A stretch of DNA of 64,000 nt from Methylobacterium mesophilicum SR1.6/6 (GTDB lineage: Bacteria > Pseudomonadota > Alphaproteobacteria > Rhizobiales > Beijerinckiaceae): contig NZ_CP043538.1 of assembly GCF_000364445.2 (NCBI RefSeq), positions 5,227,447 through 5,291,446 on the forward strand, written 5' to 3'. A program made the position numbers and the translations under genes. Shown one piece after another: positions 49,601 to 57,001 of the stretch (positions are counted from its first letter, which is position 1; every line of letters starts with the position of its first letter). A model generated the notes under the pieces. It did not search any database and had not been told where the DNA came from. It saw nothing but the letters and a program-made list of their open reading frames with translations.

Positions 49601-51987
49601 GCGAACACCACGTCGAAGCCCGCGATCCCGCCCTCCTTCAGGTCGGTGAAGCCCTTGCGCAGGGCGAGGACCGGGTTGGCCGGGAGGATCGGCAGGGTCA
49701 GGCTGCGCGACAGCGCCCGGCCGCCGGGCTCGCCGACCGCCAGCGTGATCTTCGCCTCCAGCGCCCGCGGCGCCGCGACCTGCGGCACCGGCACCGTGAC
49801 GGTGGTGGCGCCCTGCGCGCTCGTGGTGGCGTGGTCCTGCAGTTCCTGGGTCGCCGGCTCCACGGCCTCGTCGTCGAGACCGATGGAATAGGCCTCCAGT
49901 CCCTTGATGCCGCTGGTGGACGCCGCCTGCACGGTGACGCTGCCCGACACGTCGAGATCGGCGCCCGGGGCGCCGTAGAGGTAGCGGGCGGCGACGTCGA
50001 TCTGCGCGGCCTCGCCCCGGTTCAGGGCCGCCTGCCGGGCCTTGAGGGTCACCTCCAGCCGCTCGGGGACGTAGTCTTCCACGAGGAAGCTGGTCTCGCC
50101 GATCGCGGGCGCCTTCGGGTCCGTGTAGGCGGAGACCCGCCACGTGCCGTGCATCGCCCCCGACAGGAGCGGCAGCGGCAGGGCCCGGCCGCCGAGCCCC
50201 TGGTCGGGCACCGAGACGCGCCGGTACTCGACGCCGTCCGGCCGCTTGACCACCAGGGTCAGCGGCAGGTCCGGCACGGCGGCGCCGCGGGGATCGCGCA
50301 GCAGGGCGGTGAGCTGGACGGTCTCGCCGGTGCGGTAGACCCCGCGCTCCGGGAACAGGTAGGCGTCGAGGCCGCCGGTCTCGGGCCGCCCCTTCACGCC
50401 CCGGTCGGTGAGGTCGAAGGCGCCGAGGTTGAGGTCGAGGAAGCCGTAATCGCCGCCCGCCTGCGCGACCACGAGGCTCGGCGCCAGACCGCCCTCCCCG
50501 CGGGCGAGCCCGGGATCGAAGGCGACGTGCCCCTGCGCGTCCGTGGTCCGCGTGCCCAGCACCTCGTTGTTGCGGGCGACCAGCCGGATCTCGGCGCCCG
50601 GCATCACCTGCGCGGAGGCGAGCGAGCGCAGGACCACGGTGACCCCGTCGCGGCCCTTGGTGGCGGTGAGCCCGAGGTCCGAGACCACGAACCACTGGGT
50701 CGCCTGGGTGTCGTACTCCTCGTCGGAGGCGGCGGTGCCGGAGGGGCGGGCCAGCATCACGTAGAGGCCGGGCTCCAGCTTGCCCACCGCCTGGAGGACC
50801 GGGAAGGCGGTGACGGCCTCCTGGTTCACCTCCGCCTTGGCGGTGTCGAGGGTGCCCTTCCAGACGCGCACGCCCTTCTCGGAGGCGATCGTCCGGGCGG
50901 TCGAGCCGCTGAGCTGGCCCAGGAAGTCCTCGGAGCGCAGGGTCGGCAGCAGGCCGCGGTCGCCGATCCGCAGCACCTCGACGTCGAGCTTGGGCGCGTT
51001 CACCGAGACCAGGGGCACGCCCGCTTGGCCCGTCCGCGGCAGGACGTAGTTGCGCCCGGTGAAGCGCACCTGCGGGGCGCGGTCGCGGACGTAGATCTCG
51101 TAATCGGCGGCCTTGAGCAGGCTCTCGCCGACGGTAGAGGGCAGACCCTGGCGGACCACGATGGCGTAGCGGCCCCCGTGCTTGAGCCCGTCGACGCAGA
51201 CCTGGGCGCCCTCCCCGGTCACGGCGGCCGCGCTGCTGCCCGAGACGGCGACGAAGGGGGCGTAGTCGGTCTTGGGGCGGATCGCCTCCGAGAAGGTGAA
51301 GCAGGCCCGGGGGGCGGCCGCGTCGGAATCGACCTTGTAGTCGAGGATCCGGAAGCCGTGCTGCGCCCGCAGGGTCTCGTAGGTCTCCCGGACCGGACCG
51401 GTCTCAGCCAGGGCGAGGCTCGCCGCGTAGGCGTCGAGCGCGGGGCGCCAGGATTCCTGCTCGGCCTCCGCGGCGCCGAGGGCGGCCAGCGACGCCGCGG
51501 CGTCGGCCGCCGTCCCGGCGCGCTCGTAGGCGCGGTAGGCGGCGGCCGTCACCCGGCCGCGCAGGCGCGACCGGCCCTGGTAGTCGTTGTCGTCGAGGGC
51601 ACCCAGGGCCGCCGCGGCCCCGCGGGCGTAGGCCTGCCAGTTGCGCGCGTCGGCCGGTTCGGCCGCCACGGCGGTGGCGAGGGCGGTCAGCGCCTCGTCG
51701 GGCTTGTCGGCGGCGAGCAGGGCCAGCCCGGCGGCGCGGGACTGGCCGGCCGGCCGCAGCGAACCGCCGGCTTCCGCCTTCAGCGCGGTCTCCAGGCGGA
51801 CGGCCGCGCTGGCCAGGTCGGGCCGGACGAAGGTCTTGGCGAAAGGCGCGGCGAGGGGGGTGACCGGCCGGGGCGCGGTGCGGGGCGCAGGTGGGGACTG
51901 GGCGGGCGGGGTCTGGGCGAGGGCCGGACCGCCCGCGATCCCTCCGAGGAGCGCCAGGGCACCCGCGAGCCGTCCGAGCCGCGCCAT
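46681..51987 (-). CDS. Bacterial alpha-2-macroglobulin family protein with thioester motif
   Basis: A 1768-residue exported protein. The signal peptide (LAGALALLGGIAGGPALAQ) has no lipobox cysteine, so it is periplasmic rather than a lipoprotein. Many MG beta-sandwich domains follow, with the segments VYRTGETVQLTALLRDP and LVEDYVPERLEVTLK typical of the family. A thioester site GCSEQ (cysteine at residue 1317) lies in PYGCSEQVVSRAMPLL, at the start of the helical TED domain. The family traps foreign proteases. Related genes are often next to pbpC (PBP1C), but no such gene is nearby. I used ATG 51987; a TTG at 52011 is in frame. Confidence 0.92.
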   Translation of the reverse strand: MARLGRLAGALALLGGIAGGPALAQTPPAQSPPAPRTAPRPVTPLAAPFAKTFVRPDLASAAVRLETALKAEAGGSLRPAGQSRAAGLALLAADKPDEALTALATAVAAEPADARNWQAYARGAAAALGALDDNDYQGRSRLRGRVTAAAYRAYERAGTAADAAASLAALGAAEAEQESWRPALDAYAASLALAETGPVRETYETLRAQHGFRILDYKVDSDAAAPRACFTFSEAIRPKTDYAPFVAVSGSSAAAVTGEGAQVCVDGLKHGGRYAIVVRQGLPSTVGESLLKAADYEIYVRDRAPQVRFTGRNYVLPRTGQAGVPLVSVNAPKLDVEVLRIGDRGLLPTLRSEDFLGQLSGSTARTIASEKGVRVWKGTLDTAKAEVNQEAVTAFPVLQAVGKLEPGLYVMLARPSGTAASDEEYDTQATQWFVVSDLGLTATKGRDGVTVVLRSLASAQVMPGAEIRLVARNNEVLGTRTTDAQGHVAFDPGLARGEGGLAPSLVVAQAGGDYGFLDLNLGAFDLTDRGVKGRPETGGLDAYLFPERGVYRTGETVQLTALLRDPRGAAVPDLPLTLVVKRPDGVEYRRVSVPDQGLGGRALPLPLLSGAMHGTWRVSAYTDPKAPAIGETSFLVEDYVPERLEVTLKARQAALNRGEAAQIDVAARYLYGAPGADLDVSGSVTVQAASTSGIKGLEAYSIGLDDEAVEPATQELQDHATTSAQGATTVTVPVPQVAAPRALEAKITLAVGEPGGRALSRSLTLPILPANPVLALRKGFTDLKEGGIAGFDVVFARPDGALLARPGVSWTLSRIDQSYQWYRADGRWSFEPVKSARRVASGTVDLTAAGPGRIEAPVGLGRYRLEVSTAGAPEASASLGFEVGWGGSETAEAPDLLDLTLDRAAYAAGDTLRAKLSPKFRGQASLMVVSDRVHQTLEVSVPEGGTTVSIPVKAEWGAGAYLVATAYRPLDQAAKRLPGRALGLAWFSVDRERHSLGVALKAPERARPRQDLTVPVQLTGLRAGEAARITVALVDVGILNLTRYAAPDPTQYFLGQRALGPEFRDLYGYLIDGMQGSAGAIRSGGDAGGGELADSPPTQAPLALYSGVVTVGPDGAASVTFPIPAFNGTGRVMVTAWSGDRVGQAQADVIIRDPVVLSATLPRFLDTGDRSRLFVALDNVEGPAGEYTVDLIPAGPVVVGASALRQTLRLEAGAKGQFAIPLTAAGPGTARLDLALSGPGLPAALNQSFALGISPGTGALLRRSVRSLAPGANLTLTSDLLADLQPGTGSVSLSATALPGVDVAALLRALDRYPYGCSEQVVSRAMPLLYVNKLAALEKLALDAGADERVRESIDRLLARQDSSGDFGLWSAQGSSDLWLDAYVTDFLTRARERNFSVPQKAFAQALDYLRNAVANATEVRGGGADLAYAAYVLARNGRPVMGDLRYLADTKIGDFSSALGRAQLAAALALLGDRGRAAKTMESALTVLRAERDKGVYRADYGSRLRDGAGLITLAAESGLAQGALGPAASVLGEEQQSERPTSTQENAWMVLAAESLSNEAGTLSFSLDGAPQTGMLARVYREAALAERGVQLTNTGRAPVQVAVTVNGSPLAPEPAAQQGYTIERSFRRLDGSTVDPASGLRQNDRLVVVLKVTEAKAEAARLLLVDPLPAGLEIDNPKLLDADALQGLAFAKSDVQPVHTEFRDDRFVAAYDRDPSQSAFFTVAYTVRAVSPGTYVHPGATVEDMYRPARFGRTASGSVTVGAAK

Positions 51988-52096
51988 CAGCCTGTTCCCC
52001 ACCCGCCGCAACCCCGATGATTCGCTTCGGAGCCGGTCGCGCGGGAGCCTAGCACCGGCGGATTGCGTCGCAACGCTGACGCGCCAGCGGCTCCGA

Positions 52097-52396
52097 TCAG
52101 AACGCCTTCAGCACCTGCTCGGCGTGCTCCACGGCCACCGGGCCGGCGAAGCAGTGGGAGACCAGGGCGCGGTAATCCTGCCAGGGTTGCGAGCCGGTGA
52201 AGTCCTTGGTGTGGGCCTCCAGCGTGTCCCAGTGGATCAGCAGCCGGTAGCGCTGCGGGTGCTCGATGGAGCGCCGGACCTCGAAATGCCGGCAGCCCTT
52301 CGCCTGCTTGAAGATCGCCGAGGCCTCGGTGATGCCCTTCTCGAACTCGGCCTCCAGGCCGGGCTTGATCTCGATCTGCGCGATTTCGAGGATCAT
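52097..52396 (-). CDS. Antibiotic biosynthesis monooxygenase (ABM)-fold protein
   Basis: A 99-residue ferredoxin-like-fold protein: AQIEIKPGLEAEFEKGITEA, GCRHFEVRRSIEHPQRYRLL and WDTLEAHTKDFTGSQPWQDY. This is the pattern of small dimeric ABM proteins, which cover quinol monooxygenases, haem-degrading enzymes and proteins without known activity. The substrate is not evident. It is 16 bases downstream of the Kdo hydroxylase and may share its transcript. Confidence 0.82.
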   Translation of the reverse strand: MILEIAQIEIKPGLEAEFEKGITEASAIFKQAKGCRHFEVRRSIEHPQRYRLLIHWDTLEAHTKDFTGSQPWQDYRALVSHCFAGPVAVEHAEQVLKAF

Positions 52397-52412
52397 CGGT
52401 GAGGTCCCTGTC

Positions 52413-53273
52413 TCAGGTGCGAAGAGCGCGGCCGAGCTTGGCCGCCAGGATGCGCTGCGGGCTTAAGGTTGGGTCGGCCTGGTCGGCGACCGGCAGGTAG
52501 GCGGTCTGCTCCAGCATGTAGCGGCCGCCCATGGCGCCGTGCATCACGAGGTCCGAGAAGGTCACCCAGGTCTCGCCGGGGTGGAACTGCACGTCGGCCT
52601 GGGGCGCCGACGCCTGATAGGCCTCGTCCTGCTTGAGGGCGTCGTGCAGGTGCAGCATCAGGTGGTCGTATTCCGAGCGCCGGGCCTTGGTGATGCGCAG
52701 CGCGGCGAGCAGGCGCGCCGAGAGCGGGGAGTAGCCCGGCAGCCGCGGCAGGAACTTCTCCGCCATCGACCCGAAATCCTCGCCGACCCGCCAGAGGCGC
52801 GGTTCGCCCGCGGGATTGATGTTGCGGAACACCCGCAGGATCCGCTTCTCGCCGATCGGGTTCGACGGGAAGGCGTCGACGTGCAGCCGCGTGTCGTCGC
52901 GCCGCCAGCTCAGCTTGCGCCGGTCCACGTCGAAGGGCCGGTAGGAAGTGCCGGCGAGGCTCACCCGGTCGAGATACGCGGGCAGGTACGTGCCGATCAG
53001 GTCCTGGGCGAAGGCGCGGTAGCGGATCAGGAGCTGGCGCAGGGCCTCCTGCTCCTCCGGCGTGCCGGACGCGCCGCGCAGTTCCGCGGCCGCGCCGCGG
53101 ATGTTGACGTTCTTGGCCTTGCCATCCGCGAAGGGCCGCTCGGTGAAGCGGCGCTCGAAGTCGCTGAACGGGAAGGGCAGGTCCGGGAACAGCAGCACCG
53201 CCCCGGCCTCCAGCTCCCGGGCCAGGGGGCCTCGGGGCTCGCCGGGAACGACTCTGCGGATCGGGCTGATCAT
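52413..53273 (-). CDS. Kdo hydroxylase (KdoO-like, Fe(II)/2-oxoglutarate dioxygenase)
   Basis: A 286-residue protein beginning MISPIRRVVPGEPRG. An HxD iron-binding motif is seen in TRLHVDAFPSNP and the distal histidine is probably in LVMHGAMGGRYMLEQT. The stretches FERRFTERPFADGKAKN and RILRVFRNINPAGEPRLWRV fit the 'Kdo hydroxylase family', which converts the outer Kdo of lipopolysaccharide to Ko. A much longer frame is open upstream to 53975, but that part overlaps another gene and has no family likeness, so I used the ATG at 53273. Confidence 0.85.
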   Translation of the reverse strand: MISPIRRVVPGEPRGPLARELEAGAVLLFPDLPFPFSDFERRFTERPFADGKAKNVNIRGAAAELRGASGTPEEQEALRQLLIRYRAFAQDLIGTYLPAYLDRVSLAGTSYRPFDVDRRKLSWRRDDTRLHVDAFPSNPIGEKRILRVFRNINPAGEPRLWRVGEDFGSMAEKFLPRLPGYSPLSARLLAALRITKARRSEYDHLMLHLHDALKQDEAYQASAPQADVQFHPGETWVTFSDLVMHGAMGGRYMLEQTAYLPVADQADPTLSPQRILAAKLGRALRT

Positions 53274-53480
53274 CGTGCGCGGGCGGGGCCTGCCGTGTCG
53301 GATGCGGCCCGTGTAGCCGAGGGGCCGCGGGCAGGCCAGGGGCGGCATTTCCGGTGGATGACATCGCGCGTCCACCGACACCGGGTCGGGCACCCGCCCG
53401 GAAAGCTTGCGCAACCGCTTCGTTCCCGGCACGTTCCCCGGCCAGTAACCGGCCCCTGAGCCCGGCGGAGGTTGGCGCCG

Positions 53481-53930
53481 ATGGCGACCCTGAAAGAGTT
53501 CGAGGAAGCCCTGCGCGAGCACGGCATGAACATGGCGCTGGCGCTGCTGGAGCGCCTGCGCGAGCGCGACCGGGCGACCCGCACGGTCAAGCCGGCACGG
53601 CGGCTGACGGGCCAGAAGATGACCCCGGAACTCGCCCGGGCGATCCTGGACCTGCACGCCACGACCGGCATGACCCAGCAGGAGATCGCCTTCAAGGTCG
53701 GGGTGAACCAGGGCCGCGTGAATGAGGTGATCAAGCGCGGCAAGTGGCTGACGGACGATCCGAGCGCCCCGGAGGCGGTCGCCCGCGACAAGGCGGTGGC
53801 CCGGATGCGCGGCGATCCGAAGCCCAGGAAGCCGGCCGCCGCGCGCGCCGCCTCGGGCCGGACCAAGGAGCGCAAGGCCGCGCCGCCGAAGGCGCGCAAC
53901 CAGGGGCAGCTGGCCCTGGGGGATCTTTAG
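53481..53930 (+). CDS. Small HTH protein with basic C-terminal tail, function unknown
   Basis: A 149-residue protein. A helical N-terminus (TLKEFEEALREHGMNMALALL) is followed by a helix-turn-helix (LHATTGMTQQEIAFKVGVNQ then GRVNEVIKRGKW, about residues 55-90). The Lys/Ala/Pro/Arg-rich tail ends GQLALGDL. It looks like a DNA-binding protein, but I do not recognise the family. The ATG at 53481 follows a GGAGGTTGG at short spacing; a TTG nine bases upstream is in frame. It is divergent from the Kdo hydroxylase. Confidence 0.72.
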   Translation: MATLKEFEEALREHGMNMALALLERLRERDRATRTVKPARRLTGQKMTPELARAILDLHATTGMTQQEIAFKVGVNQGRVNEVIKRGKWLTDDPSAPEAVARDKAVARMRGDPKPRKPAAARAASGRTKERKAAPPKARNQGQLALGDL

Positions 53931-53970
53931 GACGCAACCGCATGGTGTTTCGTCCTTCCCACCCGTCTCC

Positions 53971-54081
53971 CTCATCCTGAGGTGCCGGAGCGCAGCGCGG
54001 GCCTCGAAGCAGCCCTCCAGAAAGCGTCGCGCCCCCTGGAGCCCTCTTTCGAGGCCCGCTGCGCGGTCACCTCAGGATGAG
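53971..54081. repeat. Interspersed palindromic repeat, family A (copy 4)
   Basis: CTCATCCTGAGGTG at the left and CACCTCAGGATGAG at the right pair exactly. Inner arms GGGCCTCGAAGCAGCCCTCCAG and CTGGAGCCCTCTTTCGAGGCCC (each quoted in part) pair imperfectly. It lies between the convergent HTH-protein and acyltransferase genes. Confidence 0.85.
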
Positions 54082-54119
54082 GTGGAGGGTGGGATCGACT
54101 TAGGACGCCGACCCGCCCC

Positions 54120-55133
54120 TCACGACGCCGGCGCGAAGTGCCCCCGGTAGCGGGCGCCGATCGCCTCCACCGGCAGCGTCACGAACACGTCCGTCGTGCC
54201 GAACTGGCGGTCGATCACCGCCCCGTCCCCGAAGGTCGCGCCGAGGCGGAGATAGCCCTTGATCAGGGGCGGGAGCGCCTGCAGGGCGGCCTTGGAATCC
54301 ACCGCCTCCTTCGGCAGCCGGTCCATGGCCACCGCCCGGTCCGGCAGCGCGCGGGCGCGCCAGCCCTCGGGCGCGCGGGCGTGGTGGTGCAGGAAGGCGA
54401 GCGGCAGCGCCAGCCGGTCCGGATCCGTGCCTTCCAGGCTCGCGCAGCCGATCAGCGCGTCGATCCGGTGGTGCAGGATGTAGGCGTAGATCCCCTGCCA
54501 GAGCAGCTCGACGGTGCGCTTGCCCCGGTAGGGCTTGAGCACGCAGGAGCGGCCGAGCTCCAGGAGCCGCCGATGGCCCTGCGCGGCGAGCAGCGGCGCG
54601 AGGTCGTACTCTCCCTCGGAGTAGAAGCCCGCGTGGCGGTCGGCCACCTCGCCGCGGAGCAGCCGGTAGGTGCCCACCACCTTCGGCCGGGGCTTGGCGA
54701 GGTGCTTGGCGAAGGGCTTCTTCCGCTTGGGCGGGGCATGATCGAGGACGAGGAGGTGGTCGCAGAGCGCGTCGTAGCTGTCGACGTCGCGCCGCGACAG
54801 GGCGGCGAGCCCGGTCGGGACCGCCGACATCTCCTCGTAGAACACCTTGAAGCGCAGGCGCTGGGCCCGGCGGATCTCGGACCGCTTCGTCGCGAGCCGC
54901 ACCTCCAGGTTGCCGATTCGACCGAGGCTGCGCCCCTCGAACGGTTCCGGGAGGCGGATCGCCCGCTCGGCCGAGAGGACGTCGGCGATCCCGGCCGGGA
55001 CGCCCTCGAGGTCCCGGGCCTGCATCTGCCGGCGGCGCAGCTTCGCGATCGGCGCGCCGACGCCCCACTGCATGCCCCTGTGCCAGCCGGCTCCGAGCGC
55101 GCTGTAGGCTCCGCGGGCGAGATTGGCGACCAT
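54120..55133 (-). CDS. OlsB-like GNAT acyltransferase (ornithine lipid synthesis type)
   Basis: A 337-residue protein of the Acetyltransf_5/OlsB family. It shows GRIGNLEVRLATKRSEIRRA, the LRFKVFYEEMSA stretch, DSYDALCDHLLVLD, VVGTYRLLRGEVADRHAGFY (split), LELGRSCVLKPYRGKRTVEL and ALIGCASLEGTDPDRLALPL. In rhizobia OlsB transfers a 3-hydroxyacyl group from ACP to ornithine, the first step to ornithine lipids; olsA is not in the window. The N-terminal ~65 residues are longer than in Sinorhizobium OlsB. Role in ornithine lipid synthesis is likely but not proven. Confidence 0.82.
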   Translation of the reverse strand: MVANLARGAYSALGAGWHRGMQWGVGAPIAKLRRRQMQARDLEGVPAGIADVLSAERAIRLPEPFEGRSLGRIGNLEVRLATKRSEIRRAQRLRFKVFYEEMSAVPTGLAALSRRDVDSYDALCDHLLVLDHAPPKRKKPFAKHLAKPRPKVVGTYRLLRGEVADRHAGFYSEGEYDLAPLLAAQGHRRLLELGRSCVLKPYRGKRTVELLWQGIYAYILHHRIDALIGCASLEGTDPDRLALPLAFLHHHARAPEGWRARALPDRAVAMDRLPKEAVDSKAALQALPPLIKGYLRLGATFGDGAVIDRQFGTTDVFVTLPVEAIGARYRGHFAPAS

Positions 55134-55222
55134 GGTCGGGTATCACTCCGGGTGCGCGTCATGCACCGTCCGGGCGGACTTAAGAGCACGACGCGCACAC
55201 GGCATTATGACAGCGCCGACAG

Positions 55223-55252
55223 AAAAAACGCCCCGGCCGCGGGGCCGGGGCG
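55223..55252 (-). terminator. Intrinsic terminator after hsp20
   Basis: Read on the minus strand, CGCCCCGGCC pairs exactly with GGCCGGGGCG around a four-base loop and is followed by six T (AAAAAA at 55223-55228 on the plus strand). It lies 34 bases after the hsp20 stop. Confidence 0.9.
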
Positions 55253-55285
55253 CTCCATCAGTCTAGCGTTCCGCGTGAGCCTGGA

Positions 55286-55768
55286 TCAGGCGGCCTGCGG
55301 GACCGAGTCGGTGCGGACGTCGCCCTCGATCACCGGGGCGCTGGCGCGGCCCGCCGTGGCGATCTGGATGCGGCGCGGCTTCTTCGCCTCCGGAACCTCG
55401 CGGACGAGGTCGATGTGGAGGAGGCCGTTCTCGAGGGCCGCCCCCGTCACCTGGACGTGGTCGGCGAGCTGGAAGCGGCGCTCGAAGGCGCGGGCCGCGA
55501 TGCCCTGATGCAGGAACTCCGCCTTGCCCTCGGCCTTGCGCTCGCCCTTCAGCGTGAGCGCGTTCTCCCGGACCTCGATCGACAGATCGGACTCCGTGAA
55601 GCCGGCGACCGCGACGGTGATGCGGTAGGCGTTCTCGCCGGTCCGCTCGATGTTGTAGGGCGGGTAGGTGGGCGCAGCCTCGGCGCTGGCGAACTGGTCG
55701 AGCGCGGAGAACAGCCGGTCGAAGCCGACTGTGGAACGGTAGAGGGGCGCGAGATCGAACTGACGCAT
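55286..55768 (-). CDS. Small heat shock protein (Hsp20/IbpA type)
   Basis: A 160-residue protein: FDLAPLYRSTVGFDRLFSAL at the N-terminus is typical of rhizobial class A small heat shock proteins. The alpha-crystallin domain runs from NIERTGENAYRITVAVAGF to FERRFQLADHVQVTGAAL(E)NGLLHIDL, with a short C-terminal tail. Small Hsps hold unfolding proteins as large oligomers. The ATG at 55768 has GAGGAT five bases upstream; an in-frame ATG at 55792 lies within the leader hairpin and is rejected. Upstream are a ROSE-like leader and a possible RpoH promoter. Confidence 0.94.
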   Translation of the reverse strand: MRQFDLAPLYRSTVGFDRLFSALDQFASAEAAPTYPPYNIERTGENAYRITVAVAGFTESDLSIEVRENALTLKGERKAEGKAEFLHQGIAARAFERRFQLADHVQVTGAALENGLLHIDLVREVPEAKKPRRIQIATAGRASAPVIEGDVRTDSVPQAA

Positions 55769-55851
55769 GACATATCCTCGTGTGAGCAACATGCAATTCC
55801 GGTCCGCCCGATGGGCCGGACCCGTCTTTCGTGCCGCCCGAAGGCCGGCAC
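55769..55851 (-). promoter_or_regulatory. ROSE-like RNA thermometer in the hsp20 leader
   Basis: Read on the minus strand, the ~80-base leader folds into three hairpins. The first two are at 55831-55851 (GTGCC-GGCC-TTC-GGGC-GGCAC) and 55801-55822 (GGTCC-G-GCCC-ATC-GGGC-GGACC). The last, at 55772-55792, pairs TTGCT with the Shine-Dalgarno GAGGAT. A U(U/C)GCU sequence masking AGGA in the last stem, together with two or three upstream stems, is the defining feature of ROSE thermometers known from rhizobial small heat shock genes. Melting at higher temperature would expose the ribosome binding site. Confidence 0.72.
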
Positions 55852-55855
55852 AGAC

Positions 55856-55887
55856 GAGATATCGGAGGGGGAAAATCCCGGTTCAAG
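55856..55887 (-). promoter_or_regulatory. Possible RpoH (heat shock sigma) promoter of hsp20
   Basis: On the minus strand, CTTGAA (55887-55882) is followed after 16-17 bases by CCGATATC (around 55865-55858), which loosely resembles the alphaproteobacterial RpoH -35 CTTG and -10 CYTATNT elements. Its place just upstream of the ROSE-like leader supports it. The -10 match is weak. Confidence 0.4.
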
Positions 55888-55953
55888 ACCCCGGCCGATG
55901 GCAGAAATCGAGATTTTTTCGGTAGGGTCCCGTCCCGGACGGACGCGCGTGAG

Positions 55954-56997
55954 GTGAGCCCTGTGGGACGGTTCGACGGTGAGACCGGGCGGCAGCCGCC
56001 GCTCCTGACCCTGCGCGGCACGCCCGACAACCCGGTGCCGCCGGGCGGCACGCTCATCGCGGTGGGCACAAGCGACGACTGCACCCTCCGGGCGGCCCAC
56101 TGGCAGACCACGGCGCGGACCTGCCGCGGCACGGTCTGCCTGCTGCAGGGCCGGGCGGAGTTCATCGAGAAGTACTACGAGACTATCCACGAGCTGCGGG
56201 CGCGGGGCTTCGCGGTGGTGGCCTTCGACTGGCGGGGCCAGGGCGAGTCCGATCGCCGGGTGGACGATCCCCACAAGGGCCACGTCGCCCGGTTCGACGA
56301 TTACCGGCTGGACCTGAAGGCCGTGGCCGAGACCGTGCTGGTGCCGCTGATGCCGGAACCGCATATCGGCCTCGCGCACTCGATGGGCGGCTGCGTGGCC
56401 CTTCTCGGGGCGCTCGACGACTGGCTGCCGTTCCGGCGCCTCGTGGCGCTGGCGCCGATGCTGTCGATCCGGATGATCCGCTGGCCGGCCGGCGCCGCCG
56501 TCCTGTCGCGGGCCCTGCAGCGGCTGGGCCTCGGGAGCCGCTACATCCCCTTCGGCAAGCCGGTCTCGATCGCCACCAACCCCTATGCCGGCAACCGGCT
56601 GTCGCGCGATCCCGTCCGCTACGCCCGGAACGCCGCGGCGGCCCGGCAGGTCGGCGCCGGCGCCGTGGGCGACCCGACGATCGCGTGGCTCGCCGAGGCG
56701 TTCCGCGCCATGGCGCGGCTGCGCGACCCGCGGGCGGCGCCGCGCATCACGCTGCCGACGCTGATCCTCGCGGCGGGCGCCGACCCGGTCTGCGGCACCG
56801 CCGACACCGAGCGCTTCGCGGCCCGGCTCAAGGCGGGCCACATCCTGGTCCTGCCGGATTCCCGGCACGAGATCCTGACCGAGCGCGACGCCATCCGGCA
56901 GGATTTCTGGGCGGCCTTCGAGGCCTTCGCGCCGGGCTCCGCCCTGCCGACCCACGCGGAGGTCGAGGCCCACGCCTCCGCGGTGCCGGTGGCGTGA
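55954..56997 (+). CDS. Alpha/beta hydrolase, lysophospholipase/monoacylglycerol lipase type
   Basis: About 347 residues from the GTG at 55954. The serine hydrolase core shows VCLLQGRAEFIEKYYE (oxyanion region), FDWRGQGESDR, the nucleophile elbow GLAHSMGGCVALLG and a late LPDSRHEILTE with the catalytic histidine. This is the PldB/monoacylglycerol lipase group (HGRAEFIEKY and DWRGQGxS are family marks). The start is uncertain: GTG at 55954 or 55963 are both near the expected N-terminus, while an earlier in-frame GTG at 55831 overlaps the hsp20 leader. Its likely role is turnover of lysophospholipids or monoglycerides. Confidence 0.85.
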   Translation: MSPVGRFDGETGRQPPLLTLRGTPDNPVPPGGTLIAVGTSDDCTLRAAHWQTTARTCRGTVCLLQGRAEFIEKYYETIHELRARGFAVVAFDWRGQGESDRRVDDPHKGHVARFDDYRLDLKAVAETVLVPLMPEPHIGLAHSMGGCVALLGALDDWLPFRRLVALAPMLSIRMIRWPAGAAVLSRALQRLGLGSRYIPFGKPVSIATNPYAGNRLSRDPVRYARNAAAARQVGAGAVGDPTIAWLAEAFRAMARLRDPRAAPRITLPTLILAAGADPVCGTADTERFAARLKAGHILVLPDSRHEILTERDAIRQDFWAAFEAFAPGSALPTHAEVEAHASAVPVA

Positions 56998-57001
56998 GCG
57001 G

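Noticed and set aside
46768..52020. A very long open frame (about 1750 codons) on the plus strand
   Set aside because: It is the antisense shadow of the alpha-2-macroglobulin gene in high-GC DNA. Its translation is Arg/Gly/Ala/His-rich and has no family features, while the minus strand has a signal peptide, MG domains and the thioester motif.
52413..53975. Kdo hydroxylase extended to a 520-residue protein
   Set aside because: The frame is open upstream of 53273, but that part is antisense to the HTH gene and has no likeness to the family, whose N-terminus fits MISPIRR.
55769..55792. ATG at 55792 as hsp20 start
   Set aside because: It lies within the leader hairpin that masks the Shine-Dalgarno sequence; the ATG at 55768 has GAGGAT at proper spacing and the family N-terminus follows it.
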